Below, one piece after another: positions 34,103 to 41,662 of a DNA stretch of 41,662 bases. Each line of letters starts with the position of its first letter. Within the stretch, counting starts at the first letter, position 1. Source of the stretch: Kosmotogaceae bacterium (lineage in GTDB: Bacteria; Thermotogota; Thermotogae; Petrotogales; Kosmotogaceae); NCBI GenBank assembly GCA_003444085.1, contig DLVL01000075.1, positions 13,243 to 54,904 on the forward strand, in the 5' to 3' direction. Below the pieces are notes generated by a model. The model did not search any database. It saw nothing but the letters and a program-made list of their open reading frames with translations, and was not told the origin of the DNA. The position numbers and the translations under genes were made by a program.

Positions 34103-35443
34103 CTACTGAACATTGAGGTTCTTGACACGCACGTAAGGCCCACCAAAACTTACGGGAAGAGGGGATTGTTCCATTTTGCCGCATCCTCCGAGTGCAAACG
34201 AAAGGATCTGCAGGTCGTCAGAGAGTCCATCGATCTCGTTTAGAGTCCGAAAAACGTTTCCTGTTATGACTGAAATCCTTACAGGATCAGTGATTTCTCC
34301 GTTCTTAATGATGTAGGCTCGCGCAGGTGCCATTGTGAACGTTGACATTCCAGAACCGTGGTTCAAAGTCTCCACAAAGATACCGTTTTCTATTTCAGCG
34401 ACCAGTTCATCAAGCTTCCTTGTACCTGGTTTTATGTAGGTTGTACTCATTCTTACAATCGGCTCGTATTCGAAGTTTACTGCTCTAGCGTTACCTGTTG
34501 GTTCTTCTTCCAGCGAAGCTGCGGTGACGGCACTATGAAGTCTGCCAGAAAGCACGCCGTTACGGATGAGATAGGTTTCTTTTGCTTTCGTTCCCTCGTC
34601 ATCATAAGGTACATATCCCACGGATTTGATGTTACCGTCGTCTACAATTGACAGAATATCGCTTCCAACCTTCTTTCCGAGATGCCATTCTTTCAGCATA
34701 TGGGTGTCTCCAAGCATGAAGTCAGCCTCGCTCTTGTGACCAAAACTCTCATGCGCAAATATTCCTGCAGCTTCAGGAGACAGGATAACGGTGTATCTTC
34801 CAGGTTGTACATTCTCAGCACTCTTGAGAAAGGCGACAGACTTCTGAAAGCTTTCTGATATCCTGTCTTCAAGGCCTGCAAGATCTTGGTAATAATTGCT
34901 TGCCAGATCAAAGCGATCCCTGAAGCGTCTGTCTCCGTCCGAGAGTTCATATCCGATTCTGACTCCAGCGCGCTGGAAGTCAAAAACAAGATCAGCCCCG
35001 ATACTTGAACAGAATCGCTTAACGACTCTCTGATCAATGTAAGAGCCGACCCAGTACCTTACGTATCCACTATCCGAGACAATCGGGAAGTAAGCAGAAA
35101 CATCGTCGAATTTCTTCTTAGCAGGGAGCCTGGAGAGGTCATTGTCTCCGGTGAATTCGAGGTGCTCCTCGCGGTTGGACTCGAATTTCTTCACCATAGG
35201 GTGGTCTTCTGGATTGTCCATTGGATCACCCATAGATGCGAGACGATCAAGCTCGTCCTGGATTGAATCCACGTTTGTGGTTGAACTGAAGAACCAGCGC
35301 CTTCCATTGAAAACTCTTATAAATGCTGCCGTATATTCCTTGACTCTGAAGTCTTCGATTTGCCCAAGCGTTACCGTGATATTGGTCTGAAAAACATCTT
35401 CAATTCTTACATCTGAATAGAACCCTTCTGGAAAACGGTACAT
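34103..35443 (-). CDS. tldD: TldD-like zinc metallopeptidase subunit
   Basis: 446-residue catalytic partner. The zinc motif HESFGH is seen near residue 230 in AGIFAHESFGHKSEADFML, followed by SIVDDGNIKSVGYVPYDDEG, GVLSGRLHSAVTAA and the C-terminal GGCGKMEQSPLPVSFGG, all TldD-like. It cuts small unfolded peptides inside a closed chamber formed with TldE. ATG 35443 follows GGGAGGTG. A minus-strand extended -10 lies 40 bp upstream. No peptide-maturation gene cluster is visible here, so the substrate is open. Confidence 0.92.
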   Translation of the reverse strand: MYRFPEGFYSDVRIEDVFQTNITVTLGQIEDFRVKEYTAAFIRVFNGRRWFFSSTTNVDSIQDELDRLASMGDPMDNPEDHPMVKKFESNREEHLEFTGDNDLSRLPAKKKFDDVSAYFPIVSDSGYVRYWVGSYIDQRVVKRFCSSIGADLVFDFQRAGVRIGYELSDGDRRFRDRFDLASNYYQDLAGLEDRISESFQKSVAFLKSAENVQPGRYTVILSPEAAGIFAHESFGHKSEADFMLGDTHMLKEWHLGKKVGSDILSIVDDGNIKSVGYVPYDDEGTKAKETYLIRNGVLSGRLHSAVTAASLEEEPTGNARAVNFEYEPIVRMSTTYIKPGTRKLDELVAEIENGIFVETLNHGSGMSTFTMAPARAYIIKNGEITDPVRISVITGNVFRTLNEIDGLSDDLQILSFALGGCGKMEQSPLPVSFGGPYVRVKNLNVQ

Positions 35444-35483
35444 GGTTCACCTCCCGTAACAGTGTGGAGCTTGTAACAATATC

Positions 35484-35492
35484 ACTATAGCA
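35484..35492 (-). promoter_or_regulatory. Candidate tldD/tldE promoter, extended -10
   Basis: Minus strand TGC then TATAGT (35489-35484), an extended -10. The -35 region is weak. It drives the pair leftwards from 35443. Confidence 0.5.
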
Positions 35493-35533
35493 TACGAGAA
35501 CCGGGATGTATGATAACTCCGTGTCGAATTCAG

Positions 35534-35563
35534 TTGGATCGAATAGAGAGTGCGTGTTATCAT
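35534..35563 (+). promoter_or_regulatory. Candidate promoter of the acidic secreted protein gene
   Basis: TTGGAT (35534-35539), an 18-bp spacer, and TATCAT (35558-35563) preceded by TGT: both a fair -35 and an extended -10. The gene starts 30 bp downstream after AGGAGGTG at 35581-35588. Confidence 0.65.
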
Positions 35564-35592
35564 TCAGTAATTGACCTATTAGGAGGTGTGTT

Positions 35593-36606
35593 ATGAAGAG
35601 GACACTGGTTATCGCAATTTCCATTATTTTCTTCGTCTTTGTCGGATTTGGGTGGTTGATTGAGCTTGAACCCGGGACATGGGAGACGTATGAACTGAAA
35701 GGCAGGGTCAAGACACTCACGATCACTTTTGAGATCTTTGACGAGTCTGGTTCGCTTTTCGACGACTGGGATGATGATGACTTCTGGAGCGACTGGGACG
35801 ATGAAGAAGACTGGGATTACTCGGGTCTTCCTGGGAAGATCGTTGTCACTTTCAACGAGTTTGGTAAGGTTATCTATGAAGGCTATTTTGACGAAGCCGG
35901 GAATCTCATGGAAGAGTATGAGTACGTTTTTGACAGAGACGGAGTTCTTACCAGTATTCCCCTTGATGAATCCCTGGGAGTGACCGAACTTGTCATTGAT
36001 GAATACGGGAAGATTGAGAGGATAGCGTTTGACATTCCGGGCGAAGGTCTTTATCTGGTCACGATGAGATATGATACCAGGGGTAATCTTGTCGAACAGG
36101 TTATGGGTGGCGGAGAAGGTGAAGATTACTTTGAAATGTCAATGTCTGCCTCGTATAACAGTGAAGACCGAATGATCGAAGAACTGACGTATTTCTTTGG
36201 CGAACTCTGGTCTAGAATTGTATTTGAGTATGATGCTGCAGGGAAGAAGATTGCTGAACATGAGTATGTCTACTTCTGGGGTGATGAACCGGATCCGTTT
36301 ACCACACGTTTTGAATACGATGAAAGGGGGAATCTCATCAGAGAACTTGAAGAGTCCCCTTACTATCCCGAGCCCGATGTAATTGAATATCACTACGATT
36401 ATGATTCGGAAGGTAACATTCTACAAATGGTTGTTCTGGATTCCTGGGGGTCAGCCACGCTTTACGTATTCGAGCGTGATGGGCATGGTAACTACACAAA
36501 GAAAGCAACCTATTTCATTTACGACCTAGAAATGCTCGCTCAGCCAGACTTGTTGGATTACGCAGAGCTCTATGAAATAGAGTATAGAGAGATAGAATAC
36601 TTCTGA
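35593..36606 (+). CDS. Exported acidic protein with YD/RHS-like repeats
   Basis: 337 residues. An N-terminal hydrophobic segment (about 4-22) can serve as a signal peptide or anchor; no clear cleavage box. Residues 57-75 are strikingly rich in Asp, Glu and Trp (13 acidic and four Trp in 19). The rest is beta-type repeats of about 20-45 residues with a tyrosine-aspartate-x-x-G-N core, as in YDTRGNLVEQV, YDAAGKKIAEH, YDERGNLIREL and YDSEGNILQMV, reminiscent of YD/RHS repeats. The function is unknown; a sugar- or cation-binding cell-surface role is only a guess. It is an isolated gene with its own promoter, and there are no toxin or secretion genes beside it. Confidence 0.75.
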   Translation: MKRTLVIAISIIFFVFVGFGWLIELEPGTWETYELKGRVKTLTITFEIFDESGSLFDDWDDDDFWSDWDDEEDWDYSGLPGKIVVTFNEFGKVIYEGYFDEAGNLMEEYEYVFDRDGVLTSIPLDESLGVTELVIDEYGKIERIAFDIPGEGLYLVTMRYDTRGNLVEQVMGGGEGEDYFEMSMSASYNSEDRMIEELTYFFGELWSRIVFEYDAAGKKIAEHEYVYFWGDEPDPFTTRFEYDERGNLIRELEESPYYPEPDVIEYHYDYDSEGNILQMVVLDSWGSATLYVFERDGHGNYTKKATYFIYDLEMLAQPDLLDYAELYEIEYREIEYF

Positions 36607-36688
36607 TCTATTTCCGAACAACGTTCTATCAATCAATTCGTGCGGGATTATCCAGCCGTTGAGTCGTATTAATAATTCTACGATACTC

Positions 36689-36728
36689 AAAAAAAAACAC
36701 AGAGGCCCCATAATAGGAGGCCTCTGTG
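36689..36728 (-). terminator. Intrinsic terminator of the peptide ABC operon
   Basis: CACAGAGGCC (36698-36707) and GGCCTCTGTG (36719-36728) form a perfect 10-bp stem. On the minus strand the stem is followed by nine Ts (A-run 36689-36697). It lies just after the last ATPase gene. It lacks a T-tract in the plus direction, so it would not be efficient for the gene at 35593. Confidence 0.93.
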
Positions 36729-36743
36729 CCATTTAAGAAAACG

Positions 36744-37931
36744 CTAAACCTTCAATTTACCAGCAAAAAAGCAAGCAACTGAATGGTCACCATCAACTAC
36801 TTCAAGTGGTGGTTCTTCCTTTGAACAGATGTCTTTTGCAATGGGACACCTTGGATGAAACCTGCATCCTGATGGAGGATTGATTGGGCTGGGTACATCT
36901 CCTTTCAAGATCATGCGCGTCTTCTTTCTCTCTGGATCAGGTATGGGAATAGCCGAAAGCAATGCCACAGTGTAGGGATGGAGAGGATTTGAGAACAAGC
37001 GCTTTCTGTCAGCCAATTCAGCGATTTTTCCAAGGTACATGACCGCTATCTTCTTGCTTATGTGTTTCACAACGCCCAGGTCGTGAGCGATGAACAGATA
37101 GGTCAAACCAAGGTCTCTTTGAAGACTGCTCAGCAGGTTCAGAATCTGAGCCTGAATTGAAACATCCAGGGCAGAAACTGCTTCGTCGCATACAACAAGT
37201 TTTGGGTTAAGAATTAGAGCCCTCGCAATTCCAATTCGCTGTCGCTGACCGCCACTGAATTCGTGGGGAAATCGACTCATATGGTCTTCAGAAAGCCCGA
37301 CTTTCTTCATTGTCTCTGCAACGAGTTCCATGACCTTTTTACCACTTGCTATCTTATTTATGCGCGCACCTTCAGCAATGATGTTCTTCACCCGCATTCT
37401 TGGGTTCAGAGAAGAAAACGGGTCCTGGAATATTATCTGGGCATCTTTCCTGAAGCTCCTTCGTCTGGCATCTCTCGATGACAGGAGTCTGTCCATGAAC
37501 TTATTTGGAGACCTGTCACACTCTTCAAAGAAGAACCTCGCCATCTTCTTATCAAACTCATCGTCGAGTGATGAGACAATAGCTTCAATGTCAGATGTTT
37601 CCTTTTCCAAAGAAGTGAAACGGTCGATATATGTCTTCTTCAAGTATGAACGTGCTTTGTGCCAGGGCATGAAAAGGTGAGTAGTATCCACGTCTTCTGC
37701 CACTATTCGTCCTGAGGTCGGTTCATGCAAGCGCAGTACGGTCATTCCCGCAGTAGTCTTGCCGCAACCTGACTCTCCAACAAGACCCAGTGTCTCACCT
37801 TCCTTAACTTCGAAAGAAACACCGTCAACAGCCCTGACCTGGTTTGCAACACGTTTGAAAACTCCGGCTCTTACAGGAAAATACTTTACCAGATTGTCTA
37901 CTCTTAACAGCGTCTTCCCATTCTCTGTCAT
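36744..37931 (-). CDS. Peptide ABC transporter ATP-binding protein, DppF/OppF type, with insertion
   Basis: 395-residue ATPase. Walker A GESGCGKTT (52-60), Q-loop FQDPF (168-172), signature SGGQR (226-230), Walker B LVVCDE (245-250), and the C-terminal oligopeptide domain with CRFHPRCPIAKD and its cysteines. The distance from Walker A to the Q-loop is about 110 residues rather than about 50: a charged helical insert near 84-158 is present. ATG 37931 overlaps the DppD-like stop by 4 bp. It pairs with the other ATPase to power peptide uptake. A terminator follows the stop. Confidence 0.93.
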   Translation of the reverse strand: MTENGKTLLRVDNLVKYFPVRAGVFKRVANQVRAVDGVSFEVKEGETLGLVGESGCGKTTAGMTVLRLHEPTSGRIVAEDVDTTHLFMPWHKARSYLKKTYIDRFTSLEKETSDIEAIVSSLDDEFDKKMARFFFEECDRSPNKFMDRLLSSRDARRRSFRKDAQIIFQDPFSSLNPRMRVKNIIAEGARINKIASGKKVMELVAETMKKVGLSEDHMSRFPHEFSGGQRQRIGIARALILNPKLVVCDEAVSALDVSIQAQILNLLSSLQRDLGLTYLFIAHDLGVVKHISKKIAVMYLGKIAELADRKRLFSNPLHPYTVALLSAIPIPDPERKKTRMILKGDVPSPINPPSGCRFHPRCPIAKDICSKEEPPLEVVDGDHSVACFFAGKLKV

Positions 37932-38941
37932 GCCGGCTCACCTGCCCTTGAAATCCTTATCTCATCAATCAGTTTGTCTATGTGCCAGCAAGCAGACTTG
38001 TGCCCCTCTTCGATCTCTTCCAGCGGCGGCTCATTCTTGGCACACTGTTCAGTGGCCAGGGGACAGCGAGTTCGGAATCTGCATCCATCAGGAAAACTAA
38101 GAGGGTCTGGAACAACACCAGGAATGTTGTACAACACTTCTTTGGTGACGTGAATGCTCGGAATTGCGTTCATCAATCCCCAGGTATATGGATGCCTGGG
38201 CGATTTGAAAAGAGTTTTCACATCTGCATATTCGACCACTTTGCCTGCGTACATTACAACCACACGCTGGGCGGTTTCTGCAATCACCCCAAGATCGTGA
38301 GTAATGAATACTATGGCCATTCCGAAGTCTTCCTGGAGTTTAATCATGAGCTCCAGTATCTGTGCCTGAATCGTTACGTCAAGAGCGGTAGTTGGTTCAT
38401 CTGCAAAAAGCAGTTTTGGATTGCATGAAAGTGCCATAGCGATCATTGCGCGCTGCCGCATGCCGCCGGAGAGCTCATGAGGATATTGATCAACCCTCTT
38501 CTCGGGTTCTGGGATACCAACCTTTCTGAGCATGTCAATAGCCTGTTTTCGGGCTTCACTCTTTCCAACGTTTTGGTGAAGTAGAATGGCTTCCATTATC
38601 TGAAATCCTATTGTATATACAGGATTTAGTGAAGTCATGGGTTCCTGGAATATCATTGCCATATCGTTACCACGAATCTTCATCATCTTGTTCTCAGGAA
38701 TACTCAGGATATCCTTATCTTCGAAAAGTATCTCTCCTCCAGCAATCCTGCCGTTCTTATCCAGAAGTCGCATCACTGTAAGAGACGTAACACTCTTGCC
38801 ACACCCTGATTCACCGACTATTCCGAGTGTTTCACCAGGGTAGACCTCAAAGCTTACTCCATCAACAGCTTTTATCATGCCGTCTTCAGAGTGAAAATAA
38901 GTCTTCAGATCTTTGACTTGAAGTATTGGTTTATTCTTCAT
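37928..38941 (-). CDS. Peptide ABC transporter ATP-binding protein, DppD/OppD type
   Basis: 337-residue ATPase: Walker A GESGCGKSVTSL, Q-loop FQEPMTSLNPVY, signature LSGGMRQRAMIAMAL, Walker B LLFADEPTTALD, H-loop ITHDLGV, and the C-terminal oligopeptide-transporter domain with CRFRTRCPLATEQC. ATG 38941 follows GAGGTGAC. It sits between the permease and second ATPase genes, the standard dppBCDF order. The substrate (dipeptide, oligopeptide or, in thermotogal relatives, oligosaccharide) cannot be decided from the ATPase. Confidence 0.94.
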   Translation of the reverse strand: MKNKPILQVKDLKTYFHSEDGMIKAVDGVSFEVYPGETLGIVGESGCGKSVTSLTVMRLLDKNGRIAGGEILFEDKDILSIPENKMMKIRGNDMAMIFQEPMTSLNPVYTIGFQIMEAILLHQNVGKSEARKQAIDMLRKVGIPEPEKRVDQYPHELSGGMRQRAMIAMALSCNPKLLFADEPTTALDVTIQAQILELMIKLQEDFGMAIVFITHDLGVIAETAQRVVVMYAGKVVEYADVKTLFKSPRHPYTWGLMNAIPSIHVTKEVLYNIPGVVPDPLSFPDGCRFRTRCPLATEQCAKNEPPLEEIEEGHKSACWHIDKLIDEIRISRAGEPA

Positions 38942-38950
38942 TATGTCACC

Positions 38951-39826
38951 TCAACCCCTCAGCCTTGGGTCGAATATGTCTCTGAGTGCGTCCCCCACCA
39001 AATTCCAGGCCAGAACAAACAGAACCATCGCAGTTCCTGGATAAACTATCGCAAACCACGAGCGGTCTAGTACCGTCATCCAGTCTCTAGCATAGCTCAG
39101 AATCGTTCCCCAGTCTGCGTAGCCAGGCTCTGCACCAACTCCAAGGAAACTTAACGCCGCAGCAGTTATGACCAGAGAACCCATTCTCATTGACACCTGA
39201 ACAACAACAGGGAAAATCGTATTGGGCAGTAGGTGTTTCACGATTATCACCCAGCTGTTTTGTCCAAGTGCTTTTGCAGCAAGTACATACTGCTCTTCTT
39301 TTGCTTGAAGTATGTTGCCGCGAATCAGACGGGCTGTCGGCATCCAACCAAAAACAGTCAGGGCTATCATTACGTTATCCAGCCCCTTTCCCAGTATGAC
39401 TGTCATAACCATTGCCGCAATCAAGAATGGTATCGACATAAACACGTCAGTAATTCTCATCAGTATCTCATCAACAATTCCACCGAAATATGCGGCTATC
39501 GATCCAATTACTAGCCCAATCAATGTTGAGATCGCAGAGACTATTATACCTATCCGGAATGCCGTTCTGGTTCCCCAAACTACCCCGTAGAAAACACTCC
39601 TTCCTCCGATCACTCCAAAAGGGTGTTCTGCGCTTGGAGGTTGAGGGGCAGCCCTCCACGATACTATTGGTATCTGGTAATTACTGCCGAACTCATTAAC
39701 ACCGGCTATCTGAGGGGCAAAGATTGCTACGATTACAAAGAATATCAAGAGACAGGTGCCAAGCACCGCTGTAGGGTTCGTCCAGTATTTCTTCATAGCC
39801 TTTCTGAAATCACTCTTTCTCTTCAC
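38951..39826 (-). CDS. Peptide ABC transporter permease, DppC type
   Basis: 291-residue inner-membrane permease with an N-terminal helix (about 17-38) and five or so further helices; the EAA-like loop is LAAKALGQNSWVIIVKHLLP. The C-terminus ends GDALRDIFDPRLRG, as in DppC/OppC. The start is GTG 39826, after a GGGGGGG ribosome site 5 bases upstream. The gap to the DppB-type gene is 11 bp. Confidence 0.93.
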   Translation of the reverse strand: MKRKSDFRKAMKKYWTNPTAVLGTCLLIFFVIVAIFAPQIAGVNEFGSNYQIPIVSWRAAPQPPSAEHPFGVIGGRSVFYGVVWGTRTAFRIGIIVSAISTLIGLVIGSIAAYFGGIVDEILMRITDVFMSIPFLIAAMVMTVILGKGLDNVMIALTVFGWMPTARLIRGNILQAKEEQYVLAAKALGQNSWVIIVKHLLPNTIFPVVVQVSMRMGSLVITAAALSFLGVGAEPGYADWGTILSYARDWMTVLDRSWFAIVYPGTAMVLFVLAWNLVGDALRDIFDPRLRG

Positions 39827-39837
39827 GGCAACCCCCC

Positions 39838-40878
39838 CTACGATAGCCTTATACGAGGATCAATTAAAGCATAGCTTATGTCTATAATCAGGTTTGCCAG
39901 GACCAGTATGACTGAATAGAAGAGAGCCCCGCCAATGATTGCCCAGTAATCGAGCTGCATGACTGCTGTCGCGAGGAACCGACCAATACCTGTTCTGTTA
40001 AAGACAGTCTCGATTATAACAACTCCGCCAAGCAACGTAACAATCATGTGCCCTGCTACTGTAACAACAGGGATAAGTGCGTTTCTCTTGGCGTGGCGGT
40101 TGATCACTAATCTCTCTGGAACACCTTTTGCACGTGCAGTTCTGATGTAATCCTTGCTCAAGACATCTAGCATGCTTGACCTGGTAATTCTCAGAAGATA
40201 CGCCCACCAGAGATATGCAAGAGTCATTATGGGCATTAGAAGATGTCTGAAAGCGTCGAAAAACACATCGAGTCGCCCGTTGAGCAACGCGTCTATAGTT
40301 GTCATCCCCGTGAAGGCTCTCCAGCCAGAAGCTGGATCACGAATCATAAGGTCAAAGGTTGTGCTAAGCATTCCTGGAGATAACCAGCCGAGTATGCCAT
40401 AAAATAGCAGTAGTAGCAGAAGACCAAACACGAAGTCAGGGAGAGACCATCCTATGAGCGCAAATACGCGCAAGAAATGATCTGTGAACTTGTTGTGACG
40501 AACAGCAGATACCTTTCCCAACCATATACCAATGAAAATCACAGGAATGATTGCATACATGGCAAGCTCAATAGTGTGAGGTATTCTGCGGATAAGTGCC
40601 GCTGAAACCTCTTCTCTCCCAACGTGCGAATATCCCCAGTCACCCTTCAGAACGTTGCCCAGCCACCGCCAGTACATAACATACGCCGGCTGATCGAGCC
40701 CGTACTTCGCGACAATTCTTTCCCTTGCGTCAGGGGTTCGAAGAGCTTCGGGACTTCTCACATAGGCAGAAATCAGTCGATCAGGTCCAAGTGACCAGAT
40801 CATGAGGAAAATTATCAACGTTACGCCTAGAAGGATCACAGGAAGCAAGAGCAATCTCCTGATTATAAAGGCAAGCAT
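39838..40878 (-). CDS. Peptide ABC transporter permease, DppB type
   Basis: 346-residue permease beginning FIIRRLLLLPVILLGVTLII and ending DISYALIDPRIRL, with the EAA-like loop RTARAKGVPERLVINRHAKRNA (core ARAKGVPERLVINRHA). ATG 40878 follows AGGAGGTA. It lies just downstream of the solute-binding protein terminator; a TATAGAAT box on the minus strand near 40913-40920 might provide its own promoter, but no -35 is visible. Confidence 0.93.
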   Translation of the reverse strand: MLAFIIRRLLLLPVILLGVTLIIFLMIWSLGPDRLISAYVRSPEALRTPDARERIVAKYGLDQPAYVMYWRWLGNVLKGDWGYSHVGREEVSAALIRRIPHTIELAMYAIIPVIFIGIWLGKVSAVRHNKFTDHFLRVFALIGWSLPDFVFGLLLLLLFYGILGWLSPGMLSTTFDLMIRDPASGWRAFTGMTTIDALLNGRLDVFFDAFRHLLMPIMTLAYLWWAYLLRITRSSMLDVLSKDYIRTARAKGVPERLVINRHAKRNALIPVVTVAGHMIVTLLGGVVIIETVFNRTGIGRFLATAVMQLDYWAIIGGALFYSVILVLANLIIDISYALIDPRIRLS

Positions 40879-40934
40879 ATATGCACTACCTCCTCAAGTT
40901 CCAGATAGTAATATTCTATACGAAAATGAAGAAA

Positions 40935-40955
40935 GAGGCCAGGAACCCTGGCCTC
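40935..40955 (-). terminator. Terminator between solute-binding protein and permease genes
   Basis: GAGGCCAGG (40935-40943) and CCTGGCCTC (40947-40955) form a 9-bp stem with a 3-base loop. On the minus strand it is followed by TTTCTTCATTTT. It probably trims most transcripts after the binding-protein gene, giving more binding protein than permease. Confidence 0.85.
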
Positions 40956-40990
40956 GAGAAATTACAGATCCAGTTACTATAAGAACTTTC

Positions 40991-41662
40991 TTATTCGCTC
41001 TTGGTGAGTTCGTAATAGTATGGCTGAGTTCTGGCTGGATGCGGATACCAACCATGTACCCAGTCTCTCATCACTTCATAATCAACTACTTGATAAGCCG
41101 GGAAACTGAGAGCGTTTTCAATTGCAATTTCCTGAATCTGCCTGTAGAGCTCTACGCGTTTATCAGTGTCAACTTCCTTCACAGCTGCGAATACGAGTGG
41201 ATCAAGATTCTCTTGCGCAAACTTGGTGAAAGCGTCACCGTGATATGCACCGTAAGTTCCCACAGAGCTGTAGTATGTTCCTATGAAGTCATGTGGATCG
41301 GGGAAGTCAGAGAACCATCCAAGAGCGTAAGCAGGCATCTGTACATCCAGGTAAGTCTGAAGATAAGTTGCCCAGATAAGTCCCTGGACATCCACTATGA
41401 ACTTCGGGTTTACTAACCTGAGGAAATGAGACATCAGCTCACAAATGGTTTGTCTCGCGGCATTTCCTGTGTTATAAAGCATGGTCATTCTGAATCCTTT
41501 TTCCCAGAGTTCTCCGCCCCACGCTTTCTGGAATTCCTCTCTAGCTTTGACGAGGTTGAATTCTATCAAAGGAAGAGTTTCATCGTAACCAAGGTAGCCT
41601 TTGGGAAGATTTGTTGGCACTCTCATTCCGAGACCATTCAGAACCTCGTCGATTACGATAGA
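40991..41662 (-). CDS. Peptide-binding protein of ABC transporter, C-terminal part (partial)
   Basis: The C-terminal 223 residues of a family 5 extracellular solute-binding protein; the frame stays open to the window edge, so the N-terminal half and signal peptide lie outside. Typical features: SIVIDEVLNGLGMRVPTNLP at the edge, GYDETLPLIEFNLVKAREEF, WFSDFPDPHDFIGTYY, and the tail AIENALSFPAYQVVDYEV. Ends TKSE. It delivers substrate, probably peptides, to the DppBCDF-like transporter encoded after it. An apparent ATG at 41626 is internal. Confidence 0.92.
   Translation of the reverse strand, partial: SIVIDEVLNGLGMRVPTNLPKGYLGYDETLPLIEFNLVKAREEFQKAWGGELWEKGFRMTMLYNTGNAARQTICELMSHFLRLVNPKFIVDVQGLIWATYLQTYLDVQMPAYALGWFSDFPDPHDFIGTYYSSVGTYGAYHGDAFTKFAQENLDPLVFAAVKEVDTDKRVELYRQIQEIAIENALSFPAYQVVDYEVMRDWVHGWYPHPARTQPYYYELTKSE

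Noticed and set aside
40802..41416. 204-residue plus-strand frame
   Set aside because: It runs opposite to the permease start and the solute-binding protein, whose family motifs are clear; it crosses a terminator and has no recognisable motifs.
1..41662. CRISPR array, prophage, transposon or tRNA gene
   Set aside because: I saw no regular short repeats, integrase, transposase, or cloverleaf-like sequence; the window is housekeeping and transport genes.

Overview
This window looks like a chromosomal housekeeping segment from a member of the Thermotogota, most likely the Kosmotoga/Mesotoga side of the phylum. The evidence is a sodium-type F-ATPase c subunit, an outer-sheath protein of the Omp-alpha type (signal peptide, SLH domain, long coiled coil, C-terminal membrane anchor), heavy use of GTG and TTG starts with strong Shine-Dalgarno sites, and tight operon packing. 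The taxonomic call is an inference; no 16S gene is present.

Layout. The left edge carries the 3' part of the RNase P RNA. A plus-strand run follows: a YchF-like GTPase, a TatD nuclease, an AhpD-like protein and DNA polymerase I. Then comes a complete F1Fo ATP synthase operon in the order atpZ-I-B-E-F-H-A-G-D-C. It meets, tail to tail with only 12 bp between, a minus-strand operon read as aspS-cmk-ispH-S1 protein-der-plsY. A divergent promoter region near 19.25 kb separates aspS from the SLH/coiled-coil gene. That gene ends in a strong UUCG-capped terminator whose T-tract runs straight into the asnS promoter.

The next plus-strand run is asnS-ruvB-yggT-nadK-(PhoU-like)-(LptF/LptD fusion)-udg-(sugar-nucleotide epimerase)-rarA. 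It ends in a broken DUF3795 gene. A minus-strand TldD/TldE pair and a divergently transcribed secreted acidic protein follow. The right end is a minus-strand peptide ABC transporter: the 3' part of the solute-binding protein, a terminator, two permeases and two ATPases, then a second terminator.

The most notable object is the 1466-residue protein at 25026-29426. It joins an LptF/LptG-type inner-membrane permease, an extra membrane helix that would place what follows in the periplasm, an OstA/LptA-like segment, an LptD-like signature and a long beta-rich C-terminus ending in phenylalanine. Read literally, it is a one-chain inner-to-outer-membrane export conduit. The second is a DUF3795 gene with one frameshift and an in-frame UGA placed exactly where the family has a cysteine.
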